Assembly: GCA_964514485.1 (NCBI GenBank)
Contig: CAZEWG010000011.1
Coordinates: forward strand, 19,377 to 83,376
Source: JAEZAA01 sp964514485
GTDB lineage: Bacteria > Pseudomonadota > Gammaproteobacteria > Pseudomonadales > Oleiphilaceae
Length of the DNA: 64,000 nucleotides
Direction: 5' to 3'
Under the pieces are notes generated by a model. It was not told where the DNA came from and did no database searches. It was given only the letters and a program-made list of their open reading frames with translations. Of the stretch, positions 43,717 through 52,571 are shown one piece after another (the first letter of the stretch is position 1; each line of letters begins with the position of its first letter). The position numbers and the translations under genes are program-made.

Positions 43717-44937
43717 TTACCAAGCAATCAGCACATCACCCGGCTGGATATTGACCCGGCCCGCATCCTTGTCAATGACGCCCTGGGCAAAGCCCGGCTG
43801 GACATGGGTCACCTTCAAGGTCAGGTTCACATCCCGCAGTTCCGTTCCCCGAAACAGCTGGGCATCATAAAACTCCTGACTCCGGTAAACCTGCAACGCA
43901 TCTCCGGGTTTAACCCCCTGATTCGCGCCGGCATTAAACTGCAGCTGCTGATCCTGGGCTCGGGTGATGCGGGTCATAAATGGCAGGCAACGTAGGTGTT
44001 CATCAATTTCCGCCGTCATTTCGGACAACAAGCCACGGACCGTCTTGCCATATTCCATCCGCCAGAAGGCATCGGTCGCAAAACCAATTCCATCCGTCGG
44101 TCCCTGGTGCCAATTGCCACTGGTGCGGTAGGTTTTCTGGAAGATGACATCGCCACTGAAGGCATCATGCACGAACACCTCCACCGCAAAGGCCCGCTCC
44201 GTATCCCGCAGGCCTAACCGTCGCAGGCTGTTATTCCAGAAGGTGCTCTGGAAATGTTCCGGTGAGCGCACCCCCAGATCACGCACGACACCAGAGACCA
44301 CGAACTGAACCCCCAGTGCTTTCGCGGTTTCCACCGCGTAGGTAATCAGGTGCTGATCATTGTGTCTGGCCGGTGCATTGACCACATCCTGATAGAGCCC
44401 CAGATGGGTGGCCTGTAACGCCAGCACATGGCGGCGCTGATTCAGCGTCTCCGCCAAATATGCCGGCAAGGCCCGATCGATATTCTGCAACTGGCCGATT
44501 AAGGCCTGTTCGGGCTGCTGTAACGCAAATCCCAGCAACGCGACCTGCTTGCGATAACCATTGGCGGTGTCCGCGGCACAACTCGGTGCTTCCACGGTAA
44601 CCACGTCAGCCGCCACCGTCAGCCTCATCAGATCGCCCCGGACCTGCTCATCAATCACCTTCAGGTTGCGGACCCGAACATCACTGCGAACGCTGACCCG
44701 GTCCCGCGTCAAAACACCCTGTTCCAAACTGGACTCGCTGGACACCTGGGCGTTCACACTCAAACTCAGTTGTCGCAGGGCATCCTCCTGGGCCGCCCGA
44801 CGGGCCTCGTCATACTGGCCGGCCTGGATCTGGGCCTGCCCCGTCACCGTCACCCACTCGGCCTGGACCGGCACACTCAAGACAGAGAGCACCAGCCAGC
44901 CCATCAGCTTGCACCAGGAAGGAATACGCACCTGCAT
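43717..44937 (-). CDS. flgT: Flagellar assembly protein FlgT
   Basis: FlgT forms part of the H-ring around the basal body of polar, sodium-driven flagella in Vibrio, in the periplasm. The 406-residue protein begins with a signal peptide that ends near VPVQAEW. It is followed by three domains, the last with GVKPGDALQVYRSQEFYD. The N-terminal region VTVTGQAQIQAGQYDEARRAAQEDALRQ resembles the FlgT N-domain. I chose 44937 because a GAGG lies eight bases upstream on the minus strand. flgP is just upstream on the same strand. Confidence 0.8.
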   Translation of the reverse strand: MQVRIPSWCKLMGWLVLSVLSVPVQAEWVTVTGQAQIQAGQYDEARRAAQEDALRQLSLSVNAQVSSESSLEQGVLTRDRVSVRSDVRVRNLKVIDEQVRGDLMRLTVAADVVTVEAPSCAADTANGYRKQVALLGFALQQPEQALIGQLQNIDRALPAYLAETLNQRRHVLALQATHLGLYQDVVNAPARHNDQHLITYAVETAKALGVQFVVSGVVRDLGVRSPEHFQSTFWNNSLRRLGLRDTERAFAVEVFVHDAFSGDVIFQKTYRTSGNWHQGPTDGIGFATDAFWRMEYGKTVRGLLSEMTAEIDEHLRCLPFMTRITRAQDQQLQFNAGANQGVKPGDALQVYRSQEFYDAQLFRGTELRDVNLTLKVTHVQPGFAQGVIDKDAGRVNIQPGDVLIAW

Positions 44938-45011
44938 CAAAAAAGCCTCATTCATCAATGATTGCAACCACTGCATCCCTGTGGCCGGTCATGCTCATGC
45001 AGCATCAGCAA

Positions 45012-45650
45012 CTACTTATCCTTGCTGATGTGGTAGTAATGGCTGCTGACCGCTCCGCCATCGGGAGAACGGGCCGGCGCACTCTCAAGGGTGCGCGAGC
45101 GAAGCGGGCTCAGCTCCCGAAACACGCCCGGGGCAATGACCAGCTCATCCCCCATACTGGCCGTTGAGGTCGTCAGTTTTAACCGGCAGTCTTCGGAGTA
45201 TTTGAAGTAATTAACACTGGTCAAGCATTCCTGAAAGCGCCCATCCAGAACCAGCTCCAGCACGGTTTCAAAGCCTCCGCCGGGCAGCTCCGTTACGGAA
45301 ATCACCTTCGCGCCCCGTACCACGGAGTCAACCACGGCGCGGTAGCCATCATCTTGCAGCACCATATCCCGCACCGTCGAGGAGCCGGTCAACGACGTTC
45401 CATAAACCCGCTCCGCCAAAGCCCGGTATGCATCCAGCTTGGAAGCACGCATCGCCATTAAACGATGGCGCTGTAACAGCCGATCCCGTGGATCTTCATA
45501 GGCGCCATAACCGCTCACCCGGATCACAATGGACTCCGGATAGGTTTTGGCCGGATCCACATCCGGGGTCAAGGGCGCACAGCCTGACATCATCATGAAA
45601 CACACGGCGATCACTGCCCAACGTCCGGGCCATTTGCTGAACATCGTCAT
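45012..45650 (-). CDS. flgP: FlgP-like outer-membrane lipoprotein (LPP20 family)
   Basis: The 212-residue protein starts with a lipoprotein signal whose lipobox ends at MSGC (about residue 24), then has the LPP20/FlgP signature MRASKLDAYRALAERVYG near residues 65-85. FlgP is an outer-membrane lipoprotein needed for polar flagella and the flagellar sheath region in Vibrio. FlgO, its usual partner, is not seen; the upstream sequence is broken by an N gap. I chose 45650 as the start because of the GGGAT site; the frame is open eight codons upstream. Confidence 0.75.
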   Translation of the reverse strand: MTMFSKWPGRWAVIAVCFMMMSGCAPLTPDVDPAKTYPESIVIRVSGYGAYEDPRDRLLQRHRLMAMRASKLDAYRALAERVYGTSLTGSSTVRDMVLQDDGYRAVVDSVVRGAKVISVTELPGGGFETVLELVLDGRFQECLTSVNYFKYSEDCRLKLTTSTASMGDELVIAPGVFRELSPLRSRTLESAPARSPDGGAVSSHYYHISKDK

Positions 45651-45742
45651 ATCATCCCATTCCTGCCAAATCACTTCAGTGCGAGGCTACAGTGTAGAAG
45701 CAATTCGCGCTTCTGCTCGTCCTCGTTTAAGTACGCAGAGCA

Positions 45743-45797
45743 TTCCGCTTGCCTTTCTCGCACGCTTTCCTGAGCGGCAAATAAAGGCCGCGCTGAC
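45743..45797. repeat. 55-bp repeat, left copy at an assembly gap
   Basis: It is identical to 45898-45952 and directly abuts the N run. Its sequence is unrelated to the 55-bp repeat at 39007-39061. Confidence 0.85.
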
Positions 45798-45897
45798 NNN
45801 NNNNNNNNNNNNNNNNNNNNNNNNNNNNNNNNNNNNNNNNNNNNNNNNNNNNNNNNNNNNNNNNNNNNNNNNNNNNNNNNNNNNNNNNNNNNNNNNN
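45798..45897. other. Assembly gap, 100 N
   Basis: An N run between identical 55-base flanks, inside the upstream region of flgP. Confidence 0.95.
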
Positions 45898-45952
45898 TTC
45901 CGCTTGCCTTTCTCGCACGCTTTCCTGAGCGGCAAATAAAGGCCGCGCTGAC
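45898..45952. repeat. 55-bp repeat, right copy at an assembly gap
   Basis: The second copy of 45743-45797, directly after the N run. Confidence 0.85.
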
Positions 45953-46270
45953 ATGTTTATCCGTCACCTACCGGGGTTATAGAAATTTCCATGCCAGCTT
46001 TGACAAGATTTCACAGTTTTAGCGCAAGCCTCCTGACACACCCTTAACTTTCAATGAGATAGAAAAAATCATTCGGGCTCACACCGATTTTCAGCGGCTC
46101 TTTTTCATCAGTTTCAAAGCCAGAAAAGGCAAATCCTTGCCGGTGCCGGAACTGCTCCGCCGGGCGTCCACAGCAAAGCGACAAATCCTCTGCTACGCTT
46201 GCAGAGTCGCTGGTCCTTTGACCCATGCCGATTTCAGAGTTTTAGTTCATCAACGCAATTGGAGTACCCC

Positions 46271-47566
46271 ATGGCCCTGCCGTCTTCTTTCCTGCGCAGA
46301 ACCTTACTAACGGCTATCAGTGCAACCACCCTGGTTGCTACCAGTGCCTATGCCAGCCCTGCTTTTACCAATGCCCGCGCCCTTGCTATGGGCGGCACTG
46401 GTGTTGCTACCGCGCATCCCGCCGCGGCCGCAGCCCTGAACCCAGCCATGATGGCAGCGACTCACCACGAATGGTCGGACGATTTCGGCTTGATTCTGCC
46501 TTCTGTGAACGTGCGTTTTGCGGATGAAGAAGAAGTGCTGGATCAGGTGGACGATCTGCAGGATGCCATCGACAACTTTGATGAACTGGCTGACCGTATC
46601 AACTTTAACCCCTCCGATGCAGAGTCTTTGCGTAACGACGCCCGTGCGGTTGCTGGCGACCTGCTGGAGCAACTCAAGGCCTTTGACAAAGACACCATCC
46701 GTATCAATGCTGGCGTGGGTCTGAGCCTGGCGGTTCCCAGCCCCCGTCTGGCGGTGGGCTTCTTCACCAACGGCTCGCTGACCGCGACTGTGCGCGGTGA
46801 ATTCGATGAACAAGATCAACAGCTGCTGGAAAGCATCGCCAACAGCACCACCCCTGAAACCGCGGACCTGGAAGATGATCTTCAATCCCGAGGCCGGATT
46901 CTCGCCTCCGCCGTGGTTGAAGCGGGTATCAGCTTTGCCCATGCCCTGGATCTGGGCAACGATCACGTCGTCCAACTGGGTGTATCACCCAAGTATGTGC
47001 AACTGCGTACCTTCCAATACACCGCCAGCATCGCCGAGTTTGAAGACGACGATTTCGATGGCGCGGAGTACGAAACCGAAAAAAGCGGCTTCAACCTGGA
47101 TCTTGGCGCGGCCTACGCGTTTGGCGAGAACAAGCAGTGGAACACCGGCCTGGTGGTGAAGAACCTGATCCCCATGGAGCTCAAGTCCGCCCAAAGCCGT
47201 CCTGACCTCGATGAAGAGCGCTACACCCTGGAGCTTAAGCCCAAGGTCACCGCCGCTATTGCCCATACCGGTAACTACCATGTGGTGACCGCCGAGCTGG
47301 AGCTGACCAAGCAAAAAGGCTTTGGCTACGCCGATGACACCCAATGGTTCTCAGTCGGTGCGGAGTTTGACGCCTGGCGCTTCGCCCAGCTGCGTGTTGG
47401 TGCCCGCCAAAACCTGGCCAGTAACAGCGACAACGCCGGCATTGAAGAGAAAACCCAGTTCACCGCCGGTCTTGGCCTGAACCCCTTCGGTGCCCGTCTG
47501 GATATCGCCGCCCTGGTCAGCGATTCTGATCTGGGCGCGGCCATCGAGTTCGGTGCCGCGTTCTAA
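46271..47566 (+). CDS. TraF-like outer-membrane beta-barrel protein
   Basis: The 431-residue protein has a signal peptide (cleavage after about residue 29, near SAYASPAF) and then ARALAMGGTGVATAHPAAAAALNPA, the glycine-rich N-terminal pattern of FadL/TraF-like barrels. A helical acidic part (about 85-135) follows, then alternating beta-strands to the end (EFGAAF). The best family guess is the TraF_2-like group, an annotation name that does not imply conjugation. ATG 46271 has GGAG at 46261-46264. A strong terminator follows. Confidence 0.65.
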   Translation: MALPSSFLRRTLLTAISATTLVATSAYASPAFTNARALAMGGTGVATAHPAAAAALNPAMMAATHHEWSDDFGLILPSVNVRFADEEEVLDQVDDLQDAIDNFDELADRINFNPSDAESLRNDARAVAGDLLEQLKAFDKDTIRINAGVGLSLAVPSPRLAVGFFTNGSLTATVRGEFDEQDQQLLESIANSTTPETADLEDDLQSRGRILASAVVEAGISFAHALDLGNDHVVQLGVSPKYVQLRTFQYTASIAEFEDDDFDGAEYETEKSGFNLDLGAAYAFGENKQWNTGLVVKNLIPMELKSAQSRPDLDEERYTLELKPKVTAAIAHTGNYHVVTAELELTKQKGFGYADDTQWFSVGAEFDAWRFAQLRVGARQNLASNSDNAGIEEKTQFTAGLGLNPFGARLDIAALVSDSDLGAAIEFGAAF

Positions 47567-47604
47567 TTGCTCCATCTTTGTTGATGGCGTGATTTAAGCC
47601 TCTC

Positions 47605-47634
47605 TAGCCCGGCCCCTTGGCCGGGCTATTTTTT
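47605..47634 (+). terminator. Terminator of the TraF-like gene
   Basis: TAGCCCGGCC and GGCCGGGCTA form a 10-bp stem with a 4-base loop, followed by TTTTTTCT. Confidence 0.85.
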
Positions 47635-47692
47635 CTGCCGATTAAACGGGATAATCCGCGACTCATCCATGTTCTGTGGAGTTTGCGGGTTC

Positions 47693-48961
47693 ATGAAACA
47701 TTTCCTCGTCGGCGGAGCCGTACGTGACCAGCTGCTTGGCCTGCCAGTCAAGGACCGGGACTGGGTGGTGGTGGGCGCCACCCCCGAAGAAATGCTCCAG
47801 GCCGGTTTCGTCCAGGTGGGCGCCGACTTTCCGGTGTTCCTCCACCCTCACACCAAGGAAGAATATGCCCTGGCCCGTACCGAACGAAAATCCGGCGTCG
47901 GCTACAAAGGCTTTATCTGCGATTTTTCCCCCCAGGTAACCCTGGAAGAGGACCTGCTGCGCCGCGACCTCACCATCAATGCCATGGCCCTGGGTGAAGA
48001 CGGACAGTTGATCGACCCCTATGGCGGACGCCGTGATCTGGAACAAAAACGCCTGCGCCATGTCTCCGACGCCTTTCGCGAAGATCCGCTGCGGGTGCTG
48101 CGGGTGGCCCGCTTTGCCAGCCGCCTGGCGCCCTTGGGTTTTCAAGTGGCCGAGGAAACCCTGCACTACATGCGGGAAATGTCCGATAGCGGCGAGCTTG
48201 CCTTTCTGACCCCGGAGCGGGTCTGGCAGGAAACCGAACGGGCACTGGGAGAGAAAATGCCCTGGGTCTATTTCCAGGTGCTTCGTGACAGCCACGCCCT
48301 GCGGGTCATCATGCCAGAGCTGGACGCCCTGTTTGGCGTTCCTCAGCCACCCCAGCACCATCCGGAAATCGACACGGGCCTACACAGCCTGCTGGTGCTG
48401 GAACAAGCCGCCCAACTCAGCGACAGCACCGAGGTGCGCTTTGCCGCCCTGATCCATGACCTGGGCAAAGGCACTACACCCGAAGAGCTGTTGCCCCGTC
48501 ACCTCGACCATGAAAAACGGGGATTAAAGCTGATCAAGCAACTCTGCCAGCGTCTGAAAGTGCCCAACGCCCATCAAGCGCTTGCCCTGATGGCCAGCGA
48601 ATACCACACCCACTGCCATCGTGCCCTGGAACTGCGCCCCAGCACCATAGTCAAACTACTGAAGCACTGCGACGCCTTTCGCCGCCCGGAACGCTTCGAG
48701 CAGTTCCTGCTGGTGTGCGAAGCCGACGCCCGGGGGCGCACGGGGCTGGAACAACGGGACTATCCCCAGCCGGCCTTACTGAAAGCCGCACTGGCCGCGG
48801 CCCGGACCGTTTCCGCCAAGGAACTGGCTGCCCAGGGGCTGAGTGGTGCTGAAATTGGGGAGCAACTCACTCAGTTGCAAACCCAGGCGGTGGCGGAGGC
48901 GATTCGTCCATTTAAGGCACAGCAGAACAGCTCTGATGTGAATACAGCCGATGACTTATAA
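47693..48961 (+). CDS. cca: CCA tRNA nucleotidyltransferase with HD domain
   Basis: This enzyme adds or repairs the CCA end of tRNAs. The 422-residue protein has the class II nucleotidyltransferase signatures FLVGGAVRD, KDRDWVVVGA and RRDLTINAMA, and a C-terminal HD phosphohydrolase domain with AALIHDLGKG. The length matches the E. coli-type enzyme with HD domain. ATG 47693 is in a weak ribosome context but begins the conserved region. The 3' end overlaps the next gene by 11 bases. Confidence 0.95.
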   Translation: MKHFLVGGAVRDQLLGLPVKDRDWVVVGATPEEMLQAGFVQVGADFPVFLHPHTKEEYALARTERKSGVGYKGFICDFSPQVTLEEDLLRRDLTINAMALGEDGQLIDPYGGRRDLEQKRLRHVSDAFREDPLRVLRVARFASRLAPLGFQVAEETLHYMREMSDSGELAFLTPERVWQETERALGEKMPWVYFQVLRDSHALRVIMPELDALFGVPQPPQHHPEIDTGLHSLLVLEQAAQLSDSTEVRFAALIHDLGKGTTPEELLPRHLDHEKRGLKLIKQLCQRLKVPNAHQALALMASEYHTHCHRALELRPSTIVKLLKHCDAFRRPERFEQFLLVCEADARGRTGLEQRDYPQPALLKAALAAARTVSAKELAAQGLSGAEIGEQLTQLQTQAVAEAIRPFKAQQNSSDVNTADDL

Positions 48962-49736
48962 ACAGCCAGACTTCCATTCACGCCCAGTCGCCCTGATTAC
49001 CGGTGCCGCCAGGCGCCTCGGAGCCGCCATGGCTGAATTCCTGCACCTGCAGGGGTTCGACCTGGTACTTCACTATTTTCACTCCGGACCGGACGCAGAA
49101 GCCCTGGCCCAGCGACTCAACGGCCGACGGGCAGACTCCGTGCACCTGGTGCGGGCCGACCTGAGTGACCCGATCGCCGTTCGGGAATTGGCCAATCGGG
49201 CCTTGCGCAGCTTTGGCCGGCTGGACGCCTTGATCAACAACGCGTCCCAGTTCTTTCCCACGCCTATTGCAACGGCCACCGACCAGGATTGGGAGCGCCT
49301 GTTCCACACCAACCTGCGGGCGCCCTATATTCTCAGCCAGGCCCTGAGCGAGGCCCTGAAAGCTCATCAGGGCTGCATCATCAATATTGCCGATGTGTAT
49401 GCCCATCGCCCTTTAAAGGAACACAGCCTGTACAATGCCAGCAAGGCCGCCCTGGTGTCCCTGACCCAATCCCTGGCCCAGGAACTGGCGCCCGACATTC
49501 GTGTGAACGCCATAGCCCCGGGTGCTATACTTTGGCCCGACCAAACTGGCGCGGAGGCTGATTCAACCAACACTGTCCCTGCCTCCTACCAGCAGGCCAT
49601 TTTGCAAAAGGTTGCCCTGGGCCGATTGGGAACCCCTGAAGACATCGCCCGCGCGGCCTGGTTTCTGATTGCCGAAGCGCCCTATATGACCGGCCAGGTT
49701 CTGAATGTGGACGGTGGTCGCACCCTGACCATCTAA
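48951..49736 (+). CDS. Pteridine reductase (short-chain dehydrogenase)
   Basis: The 261-residue protein is a short-chain dehydrogenase. The cofactor motif is TGAARRLG, the TGxxxRxG form of pteridine reductases, with arginine favouring NADPH. The catalytic residues are D, Y and K in IADVYAHRPLKEHSLYNASK. Pteridine reductases reduce folates and biopterin; the E. coli relative is FolM. It overlaps the end of cca by 11 bases and a thiolase gene follows. Confidence 0.88.
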   Translation: MTYKQPDFHSRPVALITGAARRLGAAMAEFLHLQGFDLVLHYFHSGPDAEALAQRLNGRRADSVHLVRADLSDPIAVRELANRALRSFGRLDALINNASQFFPTPIATATDQDWERLFHTNLRAPYILSQALSEALKAHQGCIINIADVYAHRPLKEHSLYNASKAALVSLTQSLAQELAPDIRVNAIAPGAILWPDQTGAEADSTNTVPASYQQAILQKVALGRLGTPEDIARAAWFLIAEAPYMTGQVLNVDGGRTLTI

Positions 49737-49766
49737 GTCCGTTCCAAACAATACTGGAGACTGTTG

Positions 49767-50945
49767 ATGAGAAACGTCGTTATCGCTGCTGCCGCACGCA
49801 CCCCGATCGGTGCCTTTGGAGGCGCCCTGTCATCCCTGTCAGCCGTAGAGCTGGGAACTGCCGTGGTGCGCCATCTGCTTCAGAAAACCGGCATTGATCC
49901 CGCCCAGGTGGACGAAGTGATCCTGGGCCAGGTACTCACTGCCGGTTGCGGCCAGAACCCGGCCCGCCAAACGGCCCGCAATGCCGGTCTGCCCGATGCG
50001 GTTCCCGCCCTGACCATCAACAAGGTCTGCGGCTCTGGCCTGAAAGCCCTGCAACTGGCCACCCAAGCCATTCGGGTGGGTGATGCGGATCTGATCATCG
50101 CCGGCGGCCAGGAGTCCATGAGCCAGTCTCCCCACGTGGTGCCCCACTCCCGGAATGGCCAGCGCATGGGTAACTGGGAGATGGTTGACACCATGATCAA
50201 AGACGGTCTGTGGGATGCCTTCCACGACTATCACATGGGGATCACCGCCGAAAACATCGTGGAGAAATACGGCATTTCCCGGGAAGAGCAGGATGCCTTT
50301 GCCGCCCACTCCCAGCAAAAAGCGGAAGCCGCCATCCAGGCCGGCCGCTTTGCGGATGAGATCGTGCCGGTTCAGATTCCCCAGCGCAAAGGCGATCCTC
50401 TAGTAGTCGACCAGGATGAAAACCCGCGCCCCGGCGTGACTGCCGAAGCGTTGGGCAAACTGCGCCCGGCCTTCAAGAAGGACGGCTCCATCACGGCCGG
50501 TAATGCCTCCTCCCTGAACGACGGCGCCGCAGCGGTGATCCTCTGCAGTGAAGAAAAAGCGAAAGAACTGGGCCTGACGCCGCTGGCGGTCATCAAAGCC
50601 TACGCCAATGCCGGTGTTGATCCGGCCATTATGGGTACCGGCCCCATCCCTGCAACCCGCCGCTGCCTTGAGCGTGCTGGCTGGTCAGTGGATGATCTGG
50701 ATCTGATCGAGGCCAACGAAGCCTTCGCGGCACAGGCGATCTCCGTCAACCGGGATCTGGGCTGGGATACCGCCAAGGTGAACGTGAACGGCGGCGCCAT
50801 TGCCCTGGGCCATCCCATCGGTGCCTCCGGCTGCCGGATTCTGGTGACCTTGATCCACGAAATGATCAAGCGGGATGCCCACAAAGGTCTGGCCACCCTC
50901 TGTATCGGTGGCGGCATGGGTGTTGCCCTGGCCATTGAGCGCTAA
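49767..50945 (+). CDS. Acetyl-CoA acetyltransferase (thiolase)
   Basis: This biosynthetic-type thiolase joins two acetyl-CoA into acetoacetyl-CoA, a step to ketone bodies or polyhydroxyalkanoate. The 392-residue protein has the acylated cysteine in NKVCGSGLKAL (about C88), HP in ALGHPIGASG and the second cysteine in LCIGGGMG. ATG 49767 follows GGAG at 49756-49759; an in-frame TTG at 49764 is not needed. No PHA genes are nearby, so the pathway cannot be read from context. Confidence 0.92.
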   Translation: MRNVVIAAAARTPIGAFGGALSSLSAVELGTAVVRHLLQKTGIDPAQVDEVILGQVLTAGCGQNPARQTARNAGLPDAVPALTINKVCGSGLKALQLATQAIRVGDADLIIAGGQESMSQSPHVVPHSRNGQRMGNWEMVDTMIKDGLWDAFHDYHMGITAENIVEKYGISREEQDAFAAHSQQKAEAAIQAGRFADEIVPVQIPQRKGDPLVVDQDENPRPGVTAEALGKLRPAFKKDGSITAGNASSLNDGAAAVILCSEEKAKELGLTPLAVIKAYANAGVDPAIMGTGPIPATRRCLERAGWSVDDLDLIEANEAFAAQAISVNRDLGWDTAKVNVNGGAIALGHPIGASGCRILVTLIHEMIKRDAHKGLATLCIGGGMGVALAIER

Positions 50946-50956
50946 GCACCAACCTC

Positions 50957-50981
50957 CCCCTCTCCCTCCTGGGGAGAGGGG
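50957..50981. repeat. CCCCTCTCCC hairpin repeat
   Basis: CCCCTCTCCC and GGGAGAGGGG form a perfect 10-bp stem with a 5-base loop, between the thiolase and trmL. Its sequence is of the CCCTCTCC...GGAGAGGG type, common as dispersed intergenic repeats and related to the element at 60251-60281. Confidence 0.6.
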
Positions 50982-51027
50982 AGAAAGAGCCCCTTTCACA
51001 GCGAGCCCAGGAACCAGCCAGCCAACC

Positions 51028-51492
51028 ATGCTGCACATCATCCTTTACCAACCGGAAATCCCCCCTAACACCGGCAACATCATCCGGCTTTGCGCCAACA
51101 CCGGCTTTCAGCTTCACCTGATCGAGCCCCTGGGGTTTATCTGGGAAGACAAGCGCCTGCGCCGGGCGGGGCTGGACTATCACGAGTTCGCCTCGGTACA
51201 GCGTCATGCCAGCCTGGATGAATTCCGCAGCCGTTATCCCGAAAGTCGCCTGTTCGGGCTCTCCACCAAGGGCCAGCGCTTCTATCATGAAGTACAGTAT
51301 CAGGCGGGGGATGCCTTATTGTTCGGACCGGAAACCCGTGGACTCCCCGCCGATATCCGGGAGCAACTGGGCGTCGACCATCTGTTACGCGTGCCCATGA
51401 AGGACGGCAGTCGCAGCCTGAACCTCTCCAACACTGTCGCGTTGGTCTCCTATGAAGCCTGGCGCCAGCTGGGTTTTGACGGCGGGCTGTAA
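51028..51492 (+). CDS. trmL: tRNA (cytidine/uridine-34 2'-O-)-methyltransferase TrmL
   Basis: TrmL methylates the ribose of the wobble base in tRNA-Leu isoacceptors. The 154-residue SPOUT protein has PEIPPNTGNIIRLCANTG, then LLFGPETRGLP and RVPMKDGSRSLNLSN, all typical. The frame is open to 50875, but ATG 51028 starts the conserved region. The stop is followed by a bidirectional terminator. Confidence 0.94.
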   Translation: MLHIILYQPEIPPNTGNIIRLCANTGFQLHLIEPLGFIWEDKRLRRAGLDYHEFASVQRHASLDEFRSRYPESRLFGLSTKGQRFYHEVQYQAGDALLFGPETRGLPADIREQLGVDHLLRVPMKDGSRSLNLSNTVALVSYEAWRQLGFDGGL

Positions 51493-51506
51493 TTCAGGCG
51501 GGCACA

Positions 51507-51534
51507 AAAAAACGGGCGCTGGGCCCGTTTTTTG
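51507..51534. terminator. Bidirectional terminator between trmL and secB
   Basis: ACGGGC (51512-51517) and GCCCGT (51523-51528) pair around a 5-base loop. Runs of A on the left and of T on the right suit both directions. Confidence 0.8.
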
Positions 51535-51546
51535 TCTGGCTCAACC

Positions 51547-52020
51547 TTAGTGGGAGGTTTGAGCGTTTTCTTCCTGACCTTGCTGGGCCTGGCGCTTGAG
51601 GGCGTCAGCATACAGCGCGTCGAAGTTGATCGGCGCCAGCATCAGCGCGGGGAAGCTGCCTTTCAGCACCGCCGCATCGATGGCTTCGCGCGCATAGGGG
51701 AACAGGATATTGGGGCAGAACGCGCCCAGGGTTTGCGCCAGCTGCTGCGGCTCCAGGCCTTCGATCTGGAATACGCCGGCCTGCTGAACCTCAACGATAA
51801 ACGCGACTTTATCTTCCAGCTTCGCCGTAACAGTTAGAGACAGCACAACTTCATGCTGGGTCGCACTGATCGCCTGGTTACGGGTATTCAGGTCCAGATT
51901 CACCTGGGGCTTCCACTCTTTCTGGAAAATCGCCGGGGAATTGGGGGATTCAAAGGACAGGTCTTTGATATAGATACGCTGCAGTGCGAAAGTGGCCTGT
52001 TTCTGGTTGGCTTCAGACAT
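51547..52020 (-). CDS. secB: Protein-export chaperone SecB
   Basis: SecB is a tetrameric cytoplasmic chaperone that keeps precursors unfolded and delivers them to SecA. The 157-residue protein has FALQRIYIKDLSFESPNSP at the N-terminus and CPNILFPYAREAIDAAVLKG in the second half, both typical. It belongs to the conserved block grxC-secB on the minus strand; the N gap lies between grxC and secB. Confidence 0.96.
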   Translation of the reverse strand: MSEANQKQATFALQRIYIKDLSFESPNSPAIFQKEWKPQVNLDLNTRNQAISATQHEVVLSLTVTAKLEDKVAFIVEVQQAGVFQIEGLEPQQLAQTLGAFCPNILFPYAREAIDAAVLKGSFPALMLAPINFDALYADALKRQAQQGQEENAQTSH

Positions 52021-52108
52021 GGGGGTTCCTTAAAAATCGTATTCGTTTAGTAACGAAGCATTATAGTTGTAAACAGAGCTTTGTGTTGTGATCAGGTTAG
52101 CCTTCATT

Positions 52109-52130
52109 TCGTAACAGCACCAGGGCCTAC
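52109..52130. repeat. 22-bp repeat, left copy at an assembly gap
   Basis: It is identical to 52231-52252 and directly abuts the N run. The match is 22 bases, unlike the 55 at the other gaps. Confidence 0.8.
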
Positions 52131-52230
52131 NNNNNNNNNNNNNNNNNNNNNNNNNNNNNNNNNNNNNNNNNNNNNNNNNNNNNNNNNNNNNNNNNNNNNN
52201 NNNNNNNNNNNNNNNNNNNNNNNNNNNNNN
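52131..52230. other. Assembly gap, 100 N
   Basis: An N run between identical 22-base flanks in the short grxC-secB spacer. Confidence 0.95.
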
Positions 52231-52252
52231 TCGTAACAGCACCAGGGCCTAC
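52231..52252. repeat. 22-bp repeat, right copy at an assembly gap
   Basis: The second copy of 52109-52130, ending shortly before the grxC stop. Confidence 0.8.
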
Positions 52253-52259
52253 CCTGGGC

Positions 52260-52514
52260 TTACTGGAGCATGGCGTCCAGCCGCCCCTGGCGCTCCAGCA
52301 AGTAAAGCTCGTCGCAGCCGCCCACGTGCTCCTCACCAATCCAGATCTGGGGCACGGTATAGCGTCCGCTCTTCTGCATCATTTCCTCTCGCAGCTGCGG
52401 TTCGTTATCCACGGCGATCTCCTGGTACTCCACGCCCTTGCTGGTCAGCAACTGCTTGGCGCGAATGCAGTAGGGGCAATACCGGGTCGTGTACAAAACA
52501 ACTGGCTTGGCCAT
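52260..52514 (-). CDS. grxC: Glutaredoxin 3
   Basis: This 84-residue glutaredoxin has the CPYC active site (C13 and C16) and the cis-proline in TVPQIWIGEEHVGGCDEL, and supports reduction of disulfides with glutathione. It lies between a rhodanese-like gene and secB, the same order as in E. coli, and is probably cotranscribed with both. Confidence 0.96.
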   Translation of the reverse strand: MAKPVVLYTTRYCPYCIRAKQLLTSKGVEYQEIAVDNEPQLREEMMQKSGRYTVPQIWIGEEHVGGCDELYLLERQGRLDAMLQ

Positions 52515-52571
52515 AACAATACCTTACTCCGTTTGCTAACCTGATTCCGCCCGCCAACGCAGGTCCGGCCC

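Larger units (their letters stand above)
45651..46270. other. Intergenic region with N gap and 55-bp repeat
   Basis: This region of about 620 bp lies between flgP and the TraF-like gene. It holds the N run 45798-45897 and, at its ends, identical 55-base copies (45743-45797 and 45898-45952). Open frames across the N are not supported as genes. The part from 45960 to 46270 is a plain leader with no clear signal. Confidence 0.55.

Noticed and set aside
45671..45967. Open reading frames crossing the N run near flgP
   Set aside because: They consist mostly of X and of the duplicated 55-base flank; no family signature.
46271..47566. Conjugation role for the TraF-like protein
   Set aside because: No other transfer gene is in the window; the family name comes from a distant relative, and a plain outer-membrane barrel is more likely.
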